Positions 1-9,652 of a stretch of 64,000 nt of DNA are shown here, in pieces. The notes below the pieces were generated by a model. It was not told where the DNA came from and made no database searches. It saw only the letters and a program-made list of their open reading frames with translations. Every line of letters starts with the position of its first letter. Position 1 is the first letter of the stretch. The DNA is from Ramlibacter montanisoli (GTDB taxonomy: Bacteria > Pseudomonadota > Gammaproteobacteria > Burkholderiales > Burkholderiaceae_C), in contig NZ_JABFCS010000001.1 in the NCBI RefSeq assembly GCF_013087525.1, forward strand, positions 310,001-374,000, written 5' to 3'. Both the position numbers and the translations under genes were made by a program.

Positions 1-643
1 CGCCGGTGCCGGTGATGCCCAGCACGGGAATGTGGCGCTGGTCGGCCGCCTTGCGGACCGCCTGCACCAGCGCCGGCTCGGCACTGCCGTTCTCCAGCGC
101 GGTCACCAGCTGCGCCAGCGCCCGCCAGCTCGCCTCGTCCTGGCCCTGGATGGCGGCCAGCTCGCGCGGCGCGTGCGGCGACAGGTCCTGGTCGCAGCGC
201 ATCACCATCTCGCCGATCATCCCGGCCAGGCCCATGCGCTGCCCGTCCTCGGGGCTGTAGATGCGCGCCACGCCGTAGTCCTGCAGCTCCTTGATTTCCG
301 CCGGCACGATCACGCCGCCGCCGCCGCCGAACACCTGGATGTGGGCGCCGCCGCGCTCGCGCAGCAGGTCCACCATGTACTTGAAGTACTCGACGTGCCC
401 GCCCTGGTAGGAGCTGACGGCGATGCCCTGCACGTCTTCCTGCAGGGCGGCCGTGACGACGTCGTCGACGCTGCGGTTGTGCCCGAGGTGGATCACCTCG
501 GCGCCCATGCCCTGCAGGATGCGGCGCATGATGTTGATGGCGGCGTCGTGCCCGTCGAACAGGCTGGCGGCGGTGACGAAGCGGACTTTGTTCGTGGGGC
601 GATAGTTCGCCAGCGCCTTGAATTCGGCGGACAGGTCGGTCAT
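1..643 (-). CDS. icmF: Fused isobutyryl-CoA mutase (IcmF), N-terminal part only
   Basis: The first 214 residues are visible; the rest lies beyond the left edge. The protein opens with a coenzyme B12-binding domain: the cobalamin-ligating motif DGHDAAI is at about residues 30-36, followed by the SSYQGGH and FGGGGGVIVP segments of the Rossmann-type fold. The visible end, GITGTGG, begins the Walker A of the G-protein chaperone domain, which is the order unique to IcmF (B12 domain, GTPase, mutase). The family interconverts isobutyryl-CoA and n-butyryl-CoA and related acyl-CoAs. The start at 643 matches the family N-terminus. A near-palindromic operator-like site lies just upstream (676-699). Confidence 0.87.
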   Translation of the reverse strand, partial: MTDLSAEFKALANYRPTNKVRFVTAASLFDGHDAAINIMRRILQGMGAEVIHLGHNRSVDDVVTAALQEDVQGIAVSSYQGGHVEYFKYMVDLLRERGGAHIQVFGGGGGVIVPAEIKELQDYGVARIYSPEDGQRMGLAGMIGEMVMRCDQDLSPHAPRELAAIQGQDEASWRALAQLVTALENGSAEPALVQAVRKAADQRHIPVLGITGTG

Positions 644-675
644 TTGGGGCGGGTCTCCAGGAACCGGCAAGCCTA

Positions 676-699
676 ATTGACGTTTACGTCAACGTCAAT
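676..699. promoter_or_regulatory. 24-bp near-perfect palindrome upstream of icmF
   Basis: The site reads ATTGACGTTTACG followed by TCAACGTCAAT; 22 of 24 positions match its reverse complement. It sits 33 bp before the icmF start. The ACGT-rich palindrome resembles sites of regulators of branched-chain amino acid and fatty acid breakdown (MerR-type LiuR is one known class with TTGACGT-like half sites). Assignment to a given regulator is inference. Confidence 0.5.
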
Positions 700-714
700 G
701 GCTGCCGCCAACGG

Positions 715-736
715 AAAGGGCGCCCGGAGGCGCCCC
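715..736 (-). terminator. Weak stem-loop after dctM
   Basis: The inverted repeat GGGCGCC / GGCGCCC has a CGGA loop and a short T run on the minus strand. It lies between the dctM stop and the icmF start. The T tract is only three bases, so termination may be weak. Confidence 0.35.
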
Positions 737-758
737 TTGCCGTCGGCTGACGCGCCGC

Positions 759-2778
759 TTACCGCGAATACAGCATCTGCGGCAGCCACAGGCCGATGCC
801 CGGGAACATGTAGAGCAGGATGATCGCGATCACCTGGATGCCCATGAAGGGCAGCATCCCCAGGAAGATCTGGTTGAGCGACACGTGCGGCGGACTCACC
901 CCTTCAGGTAGAAGGCCGCCATCGCCACCGGCGGCGACAGGAAGGCCGTCTGCAGGTTCAGCGCCACCAGCAGGCCGAAGAACAGCGGGTCCACGCCGAA
1001 GTTGTCGAGCAGCGGGATGAAGATGGGCATGAAGATCACGATGATCTCGGTCCACTCCAGCGGCCAGCCCAGCACGAAGATGATCACCTGCGACAGCACC
1101 AGGAACTGCGTCTTCGACAGGTTCATCGACAGCACCCAGCGCTCCACCAGCTCCTGCCCGCCCAGCAGCGCGAAGGCCGCCGAGAAGATTGCGGAGCCGA
1201 CGAACAGCCAGCAGACCATCGCCGAGGTCTTGGCGGTGAGGAACACGCTTTCCTTCACCACGTCCAGGGTGAGCTGGCGGTAGGCGATGGCCAGCAGGAA
1301 GCCGCCCAGCGCACCCACCGCCGCCGCCTCCGTGGGCGTCGCCAGCCCCAGCACGATCGAGCCCAGCACCGCCAGGATCAGGATCATCAGCGGGAAGAAG
1401 CTGGTCAGCAGCATCTTGAACACTTCCAGCCGGGTGAAGCTGAGGAAGGCGTAGAAGAGGGCGATCATCGCGCCGAACACGCCGAGCGTGACCCAGAAGC
1501 CGGTGCCCGCCGCCACGCGCTCGCCTGCGGGCTTGGCCGCCGTGCCGACGCCGGGAGGCTCCTGCACGCCGCCGGCCGCCCGGGGTTCCGGCACGCCCGC
1601 GGCGCCGGGCGGTTCCTTGACGCCTTCCGCGCCGGGAGGCTCCTGCACGCCGCCGGCAGACGGCGGCTCCGCGAGGCTGGCACCGGCGGCCGGGGCTCCG
1701 CCAGCCCGCCCGAGGCCGAATCGGCCGGCACCTTGAGCGCGCCGTCGGATGGTGGCTCCGCCAGGCTGCTCGACGCCGAGGTGCTCGCCGACGATTCGCC
1801 CATCTTCTGCAGCGTGTTCGCCTCTTCCGCGGGCGAGCCCGCGGTCGCCGCCTGGTAGCCCCACAGCCCGAGGAAGGCGAAGATCACCAGCGGCATGGCG
1901 ACGATGCCCAGCTGCTTGAGGATGTAGGAGGTGGGGACGTCCTGGTTGGCGCGGCCCTTCAGCGCGCCCAGCATCGCCGGCAGCACGTGCGCGGAAGGGG
2001 AGGGCGCGAAGCGTTGCGTGAGCGGCGGCAGCGGCACGAAGCGGTCGGCGGCGGACAGCGGGGGCGCCATCTTCGGCTTGATCTTGGCCAGGATGATCAC
2101 GTACAGGATGTACAGGCCCGCCAGCATGATCCCGGGGAAGAAGGCGCCGGCATAGAGTTGCACCACCGAGACGCCCGCCGTCGCGCCGTACACGATCAGC
2201 AGCACCGACGGCGGGATCAGGATGCCCAGGCAGCCGCCGGCGGTGATGGTGCCGGCCGACAGCTGCACGCTGTAGCCCGCGCGCAGCATCGCGGGCAGCG
2301 CCAGCAGGCCCATCAGGGTCACCACCGCGCCGACGATGCCGGTGGCGGTGGCGAACACCGCGCAGGTCACCAGCGTCGCCACGCCCAGGGCGCCCGGCAC
2401 GCGCGCGAGCGCCAGGTGGATCGAGCGGAACAGCTTCTCGATCAGGTTCGCGCGCTCCACCAGGTAGCCCATGAAGACGAACAGCGGGATCGAGATGAGC
2501 ACGTCGTTGCCCATCACCTTGTAGGCGGCCTGCACCATCAGGTCCAGCGTGCGGTGCCAGTCCCGGTCGTAGGCGAGCCAGGTGAAGATCATGCCCATGC
2601 CCATCAGCGTGAAGGCCGTGGGGAAGCCGAGCATGATCGCCACCACCACCAGCGACAGCATCAGCAGGCCGACGTGGCCGCGCTCGATCTGCTGCACGCT
2701 CACCAGCATGTAGAGGGCGGCGCTCACGATGATCGCCATCAGCGAGAAGCCGAACCAGAGTTCCTTGCGGATCTTCAT
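759..2778 (-). CDS. dctM: TRAP transporter large permease (DctM), with proline-rich linker; two frameshifts
   Basis: This is the 12-TM permease of a tripartite ATP-independent periplasmic transporter, which imports organic acids using the sodium or proton gradient. The N-terminal half carries typical DctM helices and the loop GCLGILIPPSVLL; the C-terminal half carries the ATPTEAAAVGALGG segment. Between them lies a linker of roughly 100 residues with repeats of the type EPPGAxGVxEPP, making the protein near 670 residues against about 430 for compact DctM. The reading frame breaks twice: near 1697-1700 inside the repeat linker, and at 898-901 (a G missing from a GGGG run). Without the second base the last 46 residues are lost. 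ATG 2778 overlaps the dctQ stop codon. Confidence 0.85.
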
Positions 2779-3413
2779 CACAGGTTCCCCTTCTCGGCCG
2801 GCGGCATCGCCAGCGCGCCGCCCGGTTCCGCGGGGTTCACCACCGCGTCATCGGCGTGCACCATGGCCTTGAGCTTCTCGACGTCCACTTCCTCGACGTC
2901 CTGTTCGCGCGAGGGCCACTCGCCGTCGCGGAGGCAGATGATGCAGCGCGCGATCTCGACGAATCCCTGCAGCAGCAGGATGCCGCCGGCGAAGGGGATG
3001 AAGAACTTGAAGGGGTACACGGGGATGGGGTCGGCGTTGAACGTGGTCTCGCGGATCGCGAGCGACTCGCCGAAGTAGCGCCAGCCGGCCCAGGTCAGCG
3101 CGAACACGCCCGGCAGGAAGAACAGGATGTAGAGGATCAGGTCCAGCGTCGCCTGCGTGCGCGGGCGGAAGAACCCGTACAGCACGTCGCCGCGCACATG
3201 GCCGTTCTTGGACAGGGTGTAGGCCCCCGCCATCATGAACAGGACGCCGTACAGCATGATCTGCGCGTCCAGCATCCATCCATGGGGCTTGCCCAGCACG
3301 TAGCGGGAGAAGACCTCCCACGAAATCAGCACCGTCAGCCCGACGATGGCCCAGGCGAACAACTGCCCCAGCCAGGTCGACAGGCGATCCACCGCCAATA
3401 GCACTTTCTGCAT
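2778..3413 (-). CDS. dctQ: TRAP transporter small permease (DctQ)
   Basis: 211 residues with four predicted transmembrane helices (about residues 16-34, 50-65, 90-110, 130-155) and the family-typical ISWEVFSRYVLG motif early on. It pairs with the large permease DctM in the membrane. The soluble acidic C-terminus (EQDVEEVDVEKL) is longer than in minimal DctQ proteins. The stop codon overlaps the dctM start, so the two are probably translationally coupled. A hairpin terminator separates it from dctP upstream. Confidence 0.9.
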   Translation of the reverse strand: MQKVLLAVDRLSTWLGQLFAWAIVGLTVLISWEVFSRYVLGKPHGWMLDAQIMLYGVLFMMAGAYTLSKNGHVRGDVLYGFFRPRTQATLDLILYILFFLPGVFALTWAGWRYFGESLAIRETTFNADPIPVYPFKFFIPFAGGILLLQGFVEIARCIICLRDGEWPSREQDVEEVDVEKLKAMVHADDAVVNPAEPGGALAMPPAEKGNL

Positions 3414-3447
3414 CGTTATCCTTTATGCCTCATTTCCCCTCCGGGCC

Positions 3448-3473
3448 AAAAAAGGGCGGCTGTGCAGCCGCCC
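3448..3473 (-). terminator. Intrinsic terminator between dctP and dctQ
   Basis: On the minus strand, stem GGGCGGCT / AGCCGCCC with a 4-base loop is followed by six T. It lies about 20 bp after the dctP stop and before dctQ, so it probably acts as a partial terminator that leaves more transcript for the binding protein than for the permeases. Confidence 0.75.
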
Positions 3474-3493
3474 CTTGCATCCGGCCCCGGGCT

Positions 3494-4617
3494 TCAGGCC
3501 TTCTTGGGAGCCGCCCCCTTGGCGAAGTAGCGGTTCCAGGCCATCTTGAAGTCGACCATGTAGTCGTTCTGCCACTGGCCCGCGCGCTGCGCGAAGGCCT
3601 TCTGCGAGTCCAGCACCTTCTTGAAGTGCGGGTTCTCGGCCTGCTTCTTGGCCGTCACCTTGTCCCACGCATCCAGCTGCGCGCGCAGGATGGCATCGGG
3701 CGTCTTGTAGAACTGCACCTTGTGCTGGCCCTTGAGCTCGATGTAGTCCTTGGAGTTGCGATCGATCGCCTTCCAGCTCATGTCGGCGCTGGAGGCCTGC
3801 ACGGCGTAGTCGATGATGGCCTTGAGGTCCGGAGCCAGCGCGTTGTACTTGGTCTTGTTGAACAGGATCTCGAACTGCTCGCCGGACTGGTGGAAGCTTT
3901 GCAGCATGCAGTTCTTCGCCACGTCGGGGAAGCCCAGCACGCGGTCGGACGAGGCGTTGTTGAATTCCGCCGCATCGAGCAGGCCGCGGTCCAGCGCAGG
4001 GACGATCTCGCCGCCGGGCAGCGGGTTCACCGCGGCGCCCAGCTCGTTGAAGATGTCCACCGAGAGGCCCACGGTGCGGAACTTCAGGCCCTTCAGTTGC
4101 GCGACGTTGGAGATCGGCTTCTTGAACCAGCCCAGGGGCTGCGTGGGCATCGGGCCGTACAGGTACGACACCACGTCCATGTTGATCGCCTTGTAGATCT
4201 CGTCCAGCAGCGCCTTGCCGCCGCCGTAGTTGTGCCAGGCCAGCACCATGTTCGGGTCCATGCCGTAGGCCGGGCCCGAGCCCCACAGGGCCAGCGCGGA
4301 GTTCTTGCCGTAGTGGTAGGCCACCACGCCGTGGCCGCCATCGAGCGTGCCCTTGTTCACCGCTTCCAGCAGCTGGAAGGCCGGGACCACCGCGCCGGAG
4401 GGCAGCACCTCGATCTTCAGGCGGTTGCCCGCCATGTCGTTGACCTTCTTGGCGAAGTCCTGCGCGTACTCGTGGAAGATGTCCTTCGCCGGCCAGGTGC
4501 TCTGGAAGCGGAACGACGTGGTCTGCGCCACGGCGACCATCGGGGCCGACATGGCGGCGCCGGCAACGGCTGCTCCCTTGAGCAAGCTGCGGCGGCGGGG
4601 GTCTTCGGATCGGACAT
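3494..4617 (-). CDS. dctP: TRAP transporter solute-binding protein (DctP family); one frameshift at the N-terminus
   Basis: This is a periplasmic binding protein that delivers the substrate to DctQM. The mature part begins near QTTSFRFQSTWP and shows family features such as FRTVGLSVDIFNELGA and the GGEIVPALDRGLLDAAEF segment (substrate-binding arginine region). The visible long frame starts at a leader with AAVAGAAMSAPMVAVAQ. Adding one C to the C run at about 4595-4600 joins it to ATG 4617 and gives MSDPKTPRRRSLLKG, a classic twin-arginine export signal, so I place the start at 4617 and treat the break as an indel. The substrate is unknown; the divergent FAH-family gene suggests an organic acid. 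Confidence 0.87.
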
Positions 4618-4782
4618 CGTGGTCTCCTGTTGCGTTGGAATCGTTAGCAAGCTATCTTTGATTCCACCCTCTGAAGGTAGTAATAGGGTTTTCACCGAGC
4701 GGCCCCGTCCGGGAGCCGCTATTTGCTGACGAATAGCTGTCGCACTCATTTCGGGAAAGCGACAGGCCAGGAGACATAAACG

Positions 4783-5568
4783 ATGGACAGGCGTCATTTC
4801 TTCCATGGATCGGCCGCGGCTGCGGCTGCCGGGCTCGCGGGCTGCGCGGCCACCGGTTCCACCGCGGGCGGCTCGCGCATGCCCTTCACGCTGGCGGGCG
4901 CCAGCGTGCCGGTGGTGGGTTCGGACATGGTGTTCCCCGTGCGGCGGATCTACTGCATCGGGCGCAACTACCGCGCCCATGCCATCGAGATGGGGTCCAA
5001 CCCCGACCGTGAGCCGCCGTTCTTCTTCCAGAAGCCCACGGACGCGATCCAGAACGTGGTGCCGGGCGTGGTCGCCGACCATCCCTACCCCTCTCTGACG
5101 AAGAACTACCACTACGAGGTGGAACTGGTGGCCGCGATCGGCCGCGGCGGCCGCAACATCCCGGTGGCGAGCGCGCTCGACCACGTGTGGGGCTACACGC
5201 TGGGCCTGGACATGACGCGCCGCGACCTGCAGCGCGCCATGGGCGACCAGAAGAAGCCCTGGGAGATCGGCAAGAGCTTCGACCACTCGGCGGTGATCGG
5301 CCCGATGCACCGCGTCGAGCAGACCGGCCACTTCCGGGAAGGTTCGATCTGGCTGAAGGTGAACGGCCAGACCAAGCAGAACGCCAACCTGAACCAGATG
5401 ATCTGGTCGGTGGCCGAGCAGATCAGCAACCTGTCGCAGGCCAACGAGCTCTTCCCCGGAGACATCATCTACTCGGGCACGCCCGAGAATGTCGGCCCGG
5501 TGGTGAAGGGCGACGTGATCGAGATCCACATCGACAAGCTGCCGAACCTCAGCGTCAGGATCGTCTGA
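4783..5568 (+). CDS. Fumarylacetoacetate hydrolase (FAH) family protein with an apparent export signal
   Basis: Residues about 50-261 form an FAH fold: IYCIGRNYRAHA, the metal-site stretch HYEVELVAAIGRG, GYTLGLDMTRRDLQ, KSFDHSAVIGP and the C-terminal GDIIYSGTPENVGPV are all typical. Such enzymes cleave or isomerise 2-oxo acids using Mg2+. The unusual part is the N-terminus: MDRRHFFHGSAAAAAAGLAGC resembles a Tat signal ending in a lipobox (LAGC), whereas FAH enzymes are normally cytoplasmic. It is divergent from the TRAP operon 165 bp away, which hints at a shared substrate. The exact reaction cannot be read from the sequence. Confidence 0.85.
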   Translation: MDRRHFFHGSAAAAAAGLAGCAATGSTAGGSRMPFTLAGASVPVVGSDMVFPVRRIYCIGRNYRAHAIEMGSNPDREPPFFFQKPTDAIQNVVPGVVADHPYPSLTKNYHYEVELVAAIGRGGRNIPVASALDHVWGYTLGLDMTRRDLQRAMGDQKKPWEIGKSFDHSAVIGPMHRVEQTGHFREGSIWLKVNGQTKQNANLNQMIWSVAEQISNLSQANELFPGDIIYSGTPENVGPVVKGDVIEIHIDKLPNLSVRIV

Positions 5569-5603
5569 GGACCGGGAGGCGCCACGCTGGCAAAATCGCC
5601 GGC

Positions 5604-6041
5604 ATGAGCGCCTCCGCCCCTTCCCCCGACCGCGACCAGCCCCGGCCTGCCCAGGGCTACGCGGGCGACGTCACGCCCGAACTGGCGCACCGCTGGTGGC
5701 AGTCCGGCGAGGCCGTGCTGGTGGACATCCGCACCGACGCCGAGCGCGACTGGGTGGGCTTCATCCCCGGCGCCGCGGCGCTGGAGTGGAAGCACTGGCC
5801 TGGAATGCAGGTCGACGCGGACTTCGGCGACAAGCTGCGCGCGATCGTGCCGCCCGGCAAGAAGGCGGTGCTCCTGTGCCGCAGCGGCATCCGTTCCATC
5901 GCGGCGGCCAAGCGCGCCACCGAGGTCGGCATCGAGGCATACAACATCCTCGAGGGCTTCGAGGGCGACCCCGACGAACAGGGCCACCGCGGCGGCAAGG
6001 GCGGCTGGCGCATGCGCGGGCTGCCCTGGCGGCAGACCTGA
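5604..6041 (+). CDS. Rhodanese-like sulfurtransferase domain protein
   Basis: 145 residues forming a single rhodanese domain. The catalytic cysteine loop CRSGIRS is at about residue 93, in the expected place, and the conserved early motif [18 protein letters not shown] is present. Single-domain rhodaneses transfer sulfane sulfur or act as redox/thiol carriers. It sits 35 bp after the FAH-family gene and 34 bp before argJ. The physiological acceptor is unknown. Confidence 0.85.
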   Translation: MSASAPSPDRDQPRPAQGYAGDVTPELAHRWWQSGEAVLVDIRTDAERDWVGFIPGAAALEWKHWPGMQVDADFGDKLRAIVPPGKKAVLLCRSGIRSIAAAKRATEVGIEAYNILEGFEGDPDEQGHRGGKGGWRMRGLPWRQT

Positions 6042-6075
6042 AGCGCTTTTCCATTTCTTTCGACAAGGGCTATCC

Positions 6076-7302
6076 ATGGCAGTCAACCTGAGCGCCCCGG
6101 GCGCGGACTCGCTGCACCCCGTCCCCGGCGTGCGCATCGGCGTGGCGGAAGCGGGCGTGCGCAAGGCCAAGCGCAAGGACCTCACCGTCTTCCTGCTCGA
6201 CGAGGGCGCTGCGGTCGGCGGCGTGTTCACGCAGAACCGCTTCTGCGCGGCGCCGGTGCAGGTCTGCCGCGAGCATCTCGTGCGCGGGGACATCCGCGCG
6301 ATGGTGATCAACACCGGCAACGCCAACGCGGGCACCGGCGAGGACGGCCTGGTGCGCGCACGCACCACCTGCGTGGCCGCCGCGCGGCTGCTGAACCTCG
6401 CGCCGGAACAGGTGCTGCCGTTCTCCACCGGCGTGATCATGGAACCGCTGCCGGTGGACCGCATCCAGGCGGGCCTGCCGGCGGCGATCGCCGATGCCAA
6501 ACCGGAGCACTGGCTCAAGGCGGCCGAAGGCATCATGACCACCGACACCCTGCCCAAGGCCTTCAGCCGGCAGGTGAAGATCGAGGGCGCCACGGTGACG
6601 ATCACGGGCATCAGCAAGGGCGCCGGGATGATCCGCCCCAACATGGCGACCATGCTGGGCTTCCTGGCCACCGACGCGAAGGTGGACGCGAAGCTGCTGC
6701 CGGCGCTGGCCTTCGAACTGGCCGAAGGCTCCTTCAACCGCGTCACGGTGGACGGCGACACGTCCACCAACGATTCCTTCGTGGTGCTGGCCACGAACAA
6801 GGCGCAGCACGCGGCGATCGCTTCGCTGGACAGCGCTTCCGGCCGCGTGCTGAAGGACGCCATGCTGGAAGTCGCGCGCCTGCTGGCGCAGGCCATCGTG
6901 CGCGACGGCGAGGGCGCCACCAAGTTCATCACGGTGCGCGTGGAAGGCGGCAAGACCGCGGCGGAGTGCCGGCAGGTCGCCTACGCGATCGCGCATTCGC
7001 CGCTGGTGAAGACGGCCTTCTTCGCGAGCGACCCGAACCTGGGCCGCATCCTGGCCGCGGTCGGCTACGCCGGCATCGCCGACCTGGACCAGACGAAGAT
7101 CGAGCTGCACCTGGACGACGTGCACGTCGCCACGCGCGGCGGCCGCAATCCGTCGTACCGCGAGGAAGACGGGCAGCGCGTGATGAAGCAGTCGGAGATC
7201 ACGGTGCGCGTCGGGCTGGGCCGCGGCACCGCGGCCGACCAGGTGTGGACCTGCGACTTCAGCCACGACTACGTCACGATCAACGCCGACTACCGCTCAT
7301 GA
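6076..7302 (+). CDS. argJ: Bifunctional glutamate N-acetyltransferase / amino-acid acetyltransferase (ArgJ)
   Basis: 408 residues, the normal length. ArgJ recycles the acetyl group in arginine synthesis: it moves acetyl from N-acetylornithine to glutamate and may also use acetyl-CoA. The autocleavage site [16 protein letters not shown] (threonine nucleophile at about residue 190) is intact, as are the early [11 protein letters not shown] and later [11 protein letters not shown] motifs. The gene is unbroken. Its stop codon overlaps the start of the next ATPase gene (ATGA), suggesting co-translation. Confidence 0.97.
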   Translation: MAVNLSAPGADSLHPVPGVRIGVAEAGVRKAKRKDLTVFLLDEGAAVGGVFTQNRFCAAPVQVCREHLVRGDIRAMVINTGNANAGTGEDGLVRARTTCVAAARLLNLAPEQVLPFSTGVIMEPLPVDRIQAGLPAAIADAKPEHWLKAAEGIMTTDTLPKAFSRQVKIEGATVTITGISKGAGMIRPNMATMLGFLATDAKVDAKLLPALAFELAEGSFNRVTVDGDTSTNDSFVVLATNKAQHAAIASLDSASGRVLKDAMLEVARLLAQAIVRDGEGATKFITVRVEGGKTAAECRQVAYAIAHSPLVKTAFFASDPNLGRILAAVGYAGIADLDQTKIELHLDDVHVATRGGRNPSYREEDGQRVMKQSEITVRVGLGRGTAADQVWTCDFSHDYVTINADYRS

Positions 7303-8171
7303 GCGCGAAACTGGAACAACTGATCGAGCGCGGCATGCAGCTGCTGACGCGCATCGAGGCCATCCTGCCGCAGCCGCTCACTGCACCGGACTGGAACGCC
7401 GGCATCGCCTGGCGCTACCGCAAGCGCTCCAGCGGCCACGGCACGCTGGAGCCGGTGAAGCACGTCGCGGACATCTCGCTCGACGACCTCAAGGAGATCG
7501 AGCCGCAGAAGGAGAAGATCCAGCGCAACACGCTGCAGTTCGTGCAGGGCCACCCGGCCAACAACGTGCTGCTCACCGGCGCGCGCGGCACCGGCAAGTC
7601 CTCTCTCATCAAGGCCTGCCTGAACGCGTATGCGAAGCAGGGCCTGCGCCTGATCGAGGTGGACAAGGCCGACCTGGTGGACCTGCCGGACATCATCGAC
7701 GTGGTCGCGGGCCGGCCCGAGAAGTTCATGGTGTTCTGCGACGACCTGAGCTTCGAGGAGGGCGAGCCCGGCTACAAGGCGCTCAAGTCCATCCTCGACG
7801 GCTCGGTGGCCGCGTCCACGCCCAACGTGCTGATCTACGCGACCAGCAACCGCCGCCACCTGCTGCCCGAGTACATGAAGGAGAACCTCACGTACACGCA
7901 CACCGAGGACGGCGAGGTGCATCCCGGCGAGGTGGTGGAGGAGAAGATCTCGCTGTCCGAGCGCTTCGGGCTGTGGGTGAGCTTCTATCCCTTCAGCCAG
8001 GAAGAGTACCTGCACATCACGGCCACCTGGCTGGAGCACTTCGGCGTCAAGCAGGATGCGATCGAGGCCGCGCGCCCGCAGGCGCTGGTGTGGGCGCTGG
8101 AGCGCGGCTCGCGCAGCGGCCGGGTGGCCTACCAGTTCGCGCGCGACTACGCGGGGCGGCACCACGCATGA
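7299..8171 (+). CDS. DUF815-type AAA ATPase
   Basis: 290 residues. The Walker A motif [10 protein letters not shown] is near residue 90 and a Walker B-like FVDDL/FCDDLSF stretch near 147; [11 protein letters not shown] resembles sensor-1. This matches the DUF815 ATP-binding family found next to argJ/mutT in many beta- and gammaproteobacteria; its role is not established. ATG overlaps the argJ stop by four bases, and its own stop overlaps mutT in the same way, so argJ, this gene and mutT form a tight operon. Confidence 0.85.
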   Translation: MSAKLEQLIERGMQLLTRIEAILPQPLTAPDWNAGIAWRYRKRSSGHGTLEPVKHVADISLDDLKEIEPQKEKIQRNTLQFVQGHPANNVLLTGARGTGKSSLIKACLNAYAKQGLRLIEVDKADLVDLPDIIDVVAGRPEKFMVFCDDLSFEEGEPGYKALKSILDGSVAASTPNVLIYATSNRRHLLPEYMKENLTYTHTEDGEVHPGEVVEEKISLSERFGLWVSFYPFSQEEYLHITATWLEHFGVKQDAIEAARPQALVWALERGSRSGRVAYQFARDYAGRHHA

Positions 8172-8635
8172 AGGGCAAGGTGCTCGTCGCGGACGGCGAG
8201 CGTCCGCGCGAGGGCGGGCCGGACCGCAAGGAAGTGGAAGTCGCCGTCGGCGTGCTGATCCGCCCGGACGGGGCCTTCCTGCTCACGTCGCGGCCGCCGG
8301 GCAAGGTGTACGAGGGCTACTGGGAGTTCCCGGGCGGCAAGGTGGAGCCGGGCGAGACCGTCGAACAGGCGCTGCGCCGCGAGCTGCAGGAAGAGATCGG
8401 CCTGACCATCGGCCCCGTGCATCCGTGGCACGTCGAGCGCGTCGACTATCCGCATGCGCTCGTGCGGCTGAACTTCTGCAAGGTCTACGAATGGACCGGC
8501 GAGCTGCACATGCACGAGGGCCAGCAGTTCGCCTGGCAGCAGCTGCCGGTGGCGGTGCAGCCGGTGCTGCCGGGGACGGTGCCCGTGCTGCGGTGGTTCG
8601 CGGAGGAACGCGGGTTCACGCGGCCGACGCACTGA
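8168..8635 (+). CDS. mutT: Nudix hydrolase, MutT-like (8-oxo-dGTP diphosphatase)
   Basis: 155 residues. The complete Nudix box runs GGKVEPGETVEQAL then RRELQEEIG (about residues 55-77), with the preceding EGYWEFPGGK and downstream WHVERVDYPHALVRLNFCKV typical of MutT enzymes that remove oxidised dGTP from the nucleotide pool. The start at 8168 overlaps the ATPase stop. It is convergent with yacG, four bases away. A general Nudix function cannot be fully excluded. Confidence 0.87.
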   Translation: MKGKVLVADGERPREGGPDRKEVEVAVGVLIRPDGAFLLTSRPPGKVYEGYWEFPGGKVEPGETVEQALRRELQEEIGLTIGPVHPWHVERVDYPHALVRLNFCKVYEWTGELHMHEGQQFAWQQLPVAVQPVLPGTVPVLRWFAEERGFTRPTH

Positions 8636-8639
8636 CTGC

Positions 8640-8846
8640 TCACTGTTCCTTCGGATCCCCGAAGGGCACGTCGTCCGGCGGCGTCTCGTCCGGCACGCGG
8701 AAACTCTCGCTGGCCCAGGCGCCCAGGTCGATGCTGCGGCAGCGCTCGCTGCAGAAGGGCCGGTAGGGATTGCTGGGGGCGTACACGCTGTCGCCCTCGC
8801 AGGAGGGGCAGCGCACGATGCGGGGCTTGTCGGCGCGGTTCGCCAT
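8640..8846 (-). CDS. yacG: DNA gyrase inhibitor YacG (zinc-binding)
   Basis: 68 residues with a four-cysteine zinc site (C13, C16, C32, C36: RCPSC ... FCSERC) followed by [14 protein letters not shown], the YacG signature. In E. coli YacG binds GyrB and inhibits gyrase. It follows zapD with an eight-base gap in the usual coaE-zapD-yacG cluster. Confidence 0.92.
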   Translation of the reverse strand: MANRADKPRIVRCPSCEGDSVYAPSNPYRPFCSERCRSIDLGAWASESFRVPDETPPDDVPFGDPKEQ

Positions 8847-8854
8847 GCGGGACC

Positions 8855-9607
8855 TCAGGCGCAGAGGGTCAGTTCGAAGGGGGTGTTCTCGTTGCTCGCC
8901 TGCATGCGGTCGCTTTCCTGGCGCATCAGCCGCACGGAGACGATCAGGCGGTTGCCGCTGATCTCGGGCACCAGCCCCATGGACGGGTCGATGCGCAGGC
9001 GCAGCAGCTGGAAGGTGCGGCCCTGGGGCAGCGTCTGCTGCAGCTGGCCGCCGGTCGCCATCACCTTCTGCGGCGCGCCGGAATCACGCAGCATCCGCAG
9101 CAGCAGGTGGATCGATTCGGCCAGCGGCGCCAGCGTGTTGGCCCAGCGCTCCAGGTCGGCGCGGCGCTGTTCCGCCGGCAGGTGCTGCCAGGCGTAGTAG
9201 CCGGGGAGGTCGAACTCGCAGGTGCCGCCCGGGATGCCGGCGCGGCTGCGGATGCTCATCAGCCACTCGTTCTCGGTGAGCGACTGGCCGGCCTTGCCGG
9301 CGGTGCCGTTGACGGCGCTGAAGCAGGATTCGACCTGGCGCACCACGTCGTCCAGCACCTTCTCGGCGATCGCCGGGTTGCCGCGGTAGCCATTGAGCAC
9401 CTGCTTCTGGCGCTCCAGGTCCTTCAGCACGTCGGACTTCAGGTCCGCGCGCGCGGCGACGTCCATGATCTCGAAGATCGTGGCGAGCGCATAGTGGTGG
9501 TCCAGCGGGTGGCTGCGCGGGATCAGCTCGCCCAGGCGGCGGAACAGGTGTTCCAGCCGCAGGTAGGTCCGGATGCGTTCGTTGAAGGGATATTCGTAGA
9601 GGATCAC
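8855..9607 (-). CDS. zapD: Cell division protein ZapD
   Basis: 250 residues, full length. It starts [22 protein letters not shown], a strong ZapD family signature, and is largely alpha-helical. ZapD bundles FtsZ filaments at the division ring. It lies between coaE and yacG, the standard neighbours, on the same strand. Confidence 0.94.
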   Translation of the reverse strand: MILYEYPFNERIRTYLRLEHLFRRLGELIPRSHPLDHHYALATIFEIMDVAARADLKSDVLKDLERQKQVLNGYRGNPAIAEKVLDDVVRQVESCFSAVNGTAGKAGQSLTENEWLMSIRSRAGIPGGTCEFDLPGYYAWQHLPAEQRRADLERWANTLAPLAESIHLLLRMLRDSGAPQKVMATGGQLQQTLPQGRTFQLLRLRIDPSMGLVPEISGNRLIVSVRLMRQESDRMQASNENTPFELTLCA

Positions 9608-9652
9608 GCGCTGGCGCCGGGGAGCCGGCGACGGGCAAACGGCAGGGCGCCA

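Noticed and set aside
1987-3078. Long plus-strand reading frames opposite the TRAP genes, ppc, rne and others
   Set aside because: They are histidine-, arginine- or alanine-rich mirror frames expected in very GC-rich DNA and lie opposite well-supported genes.
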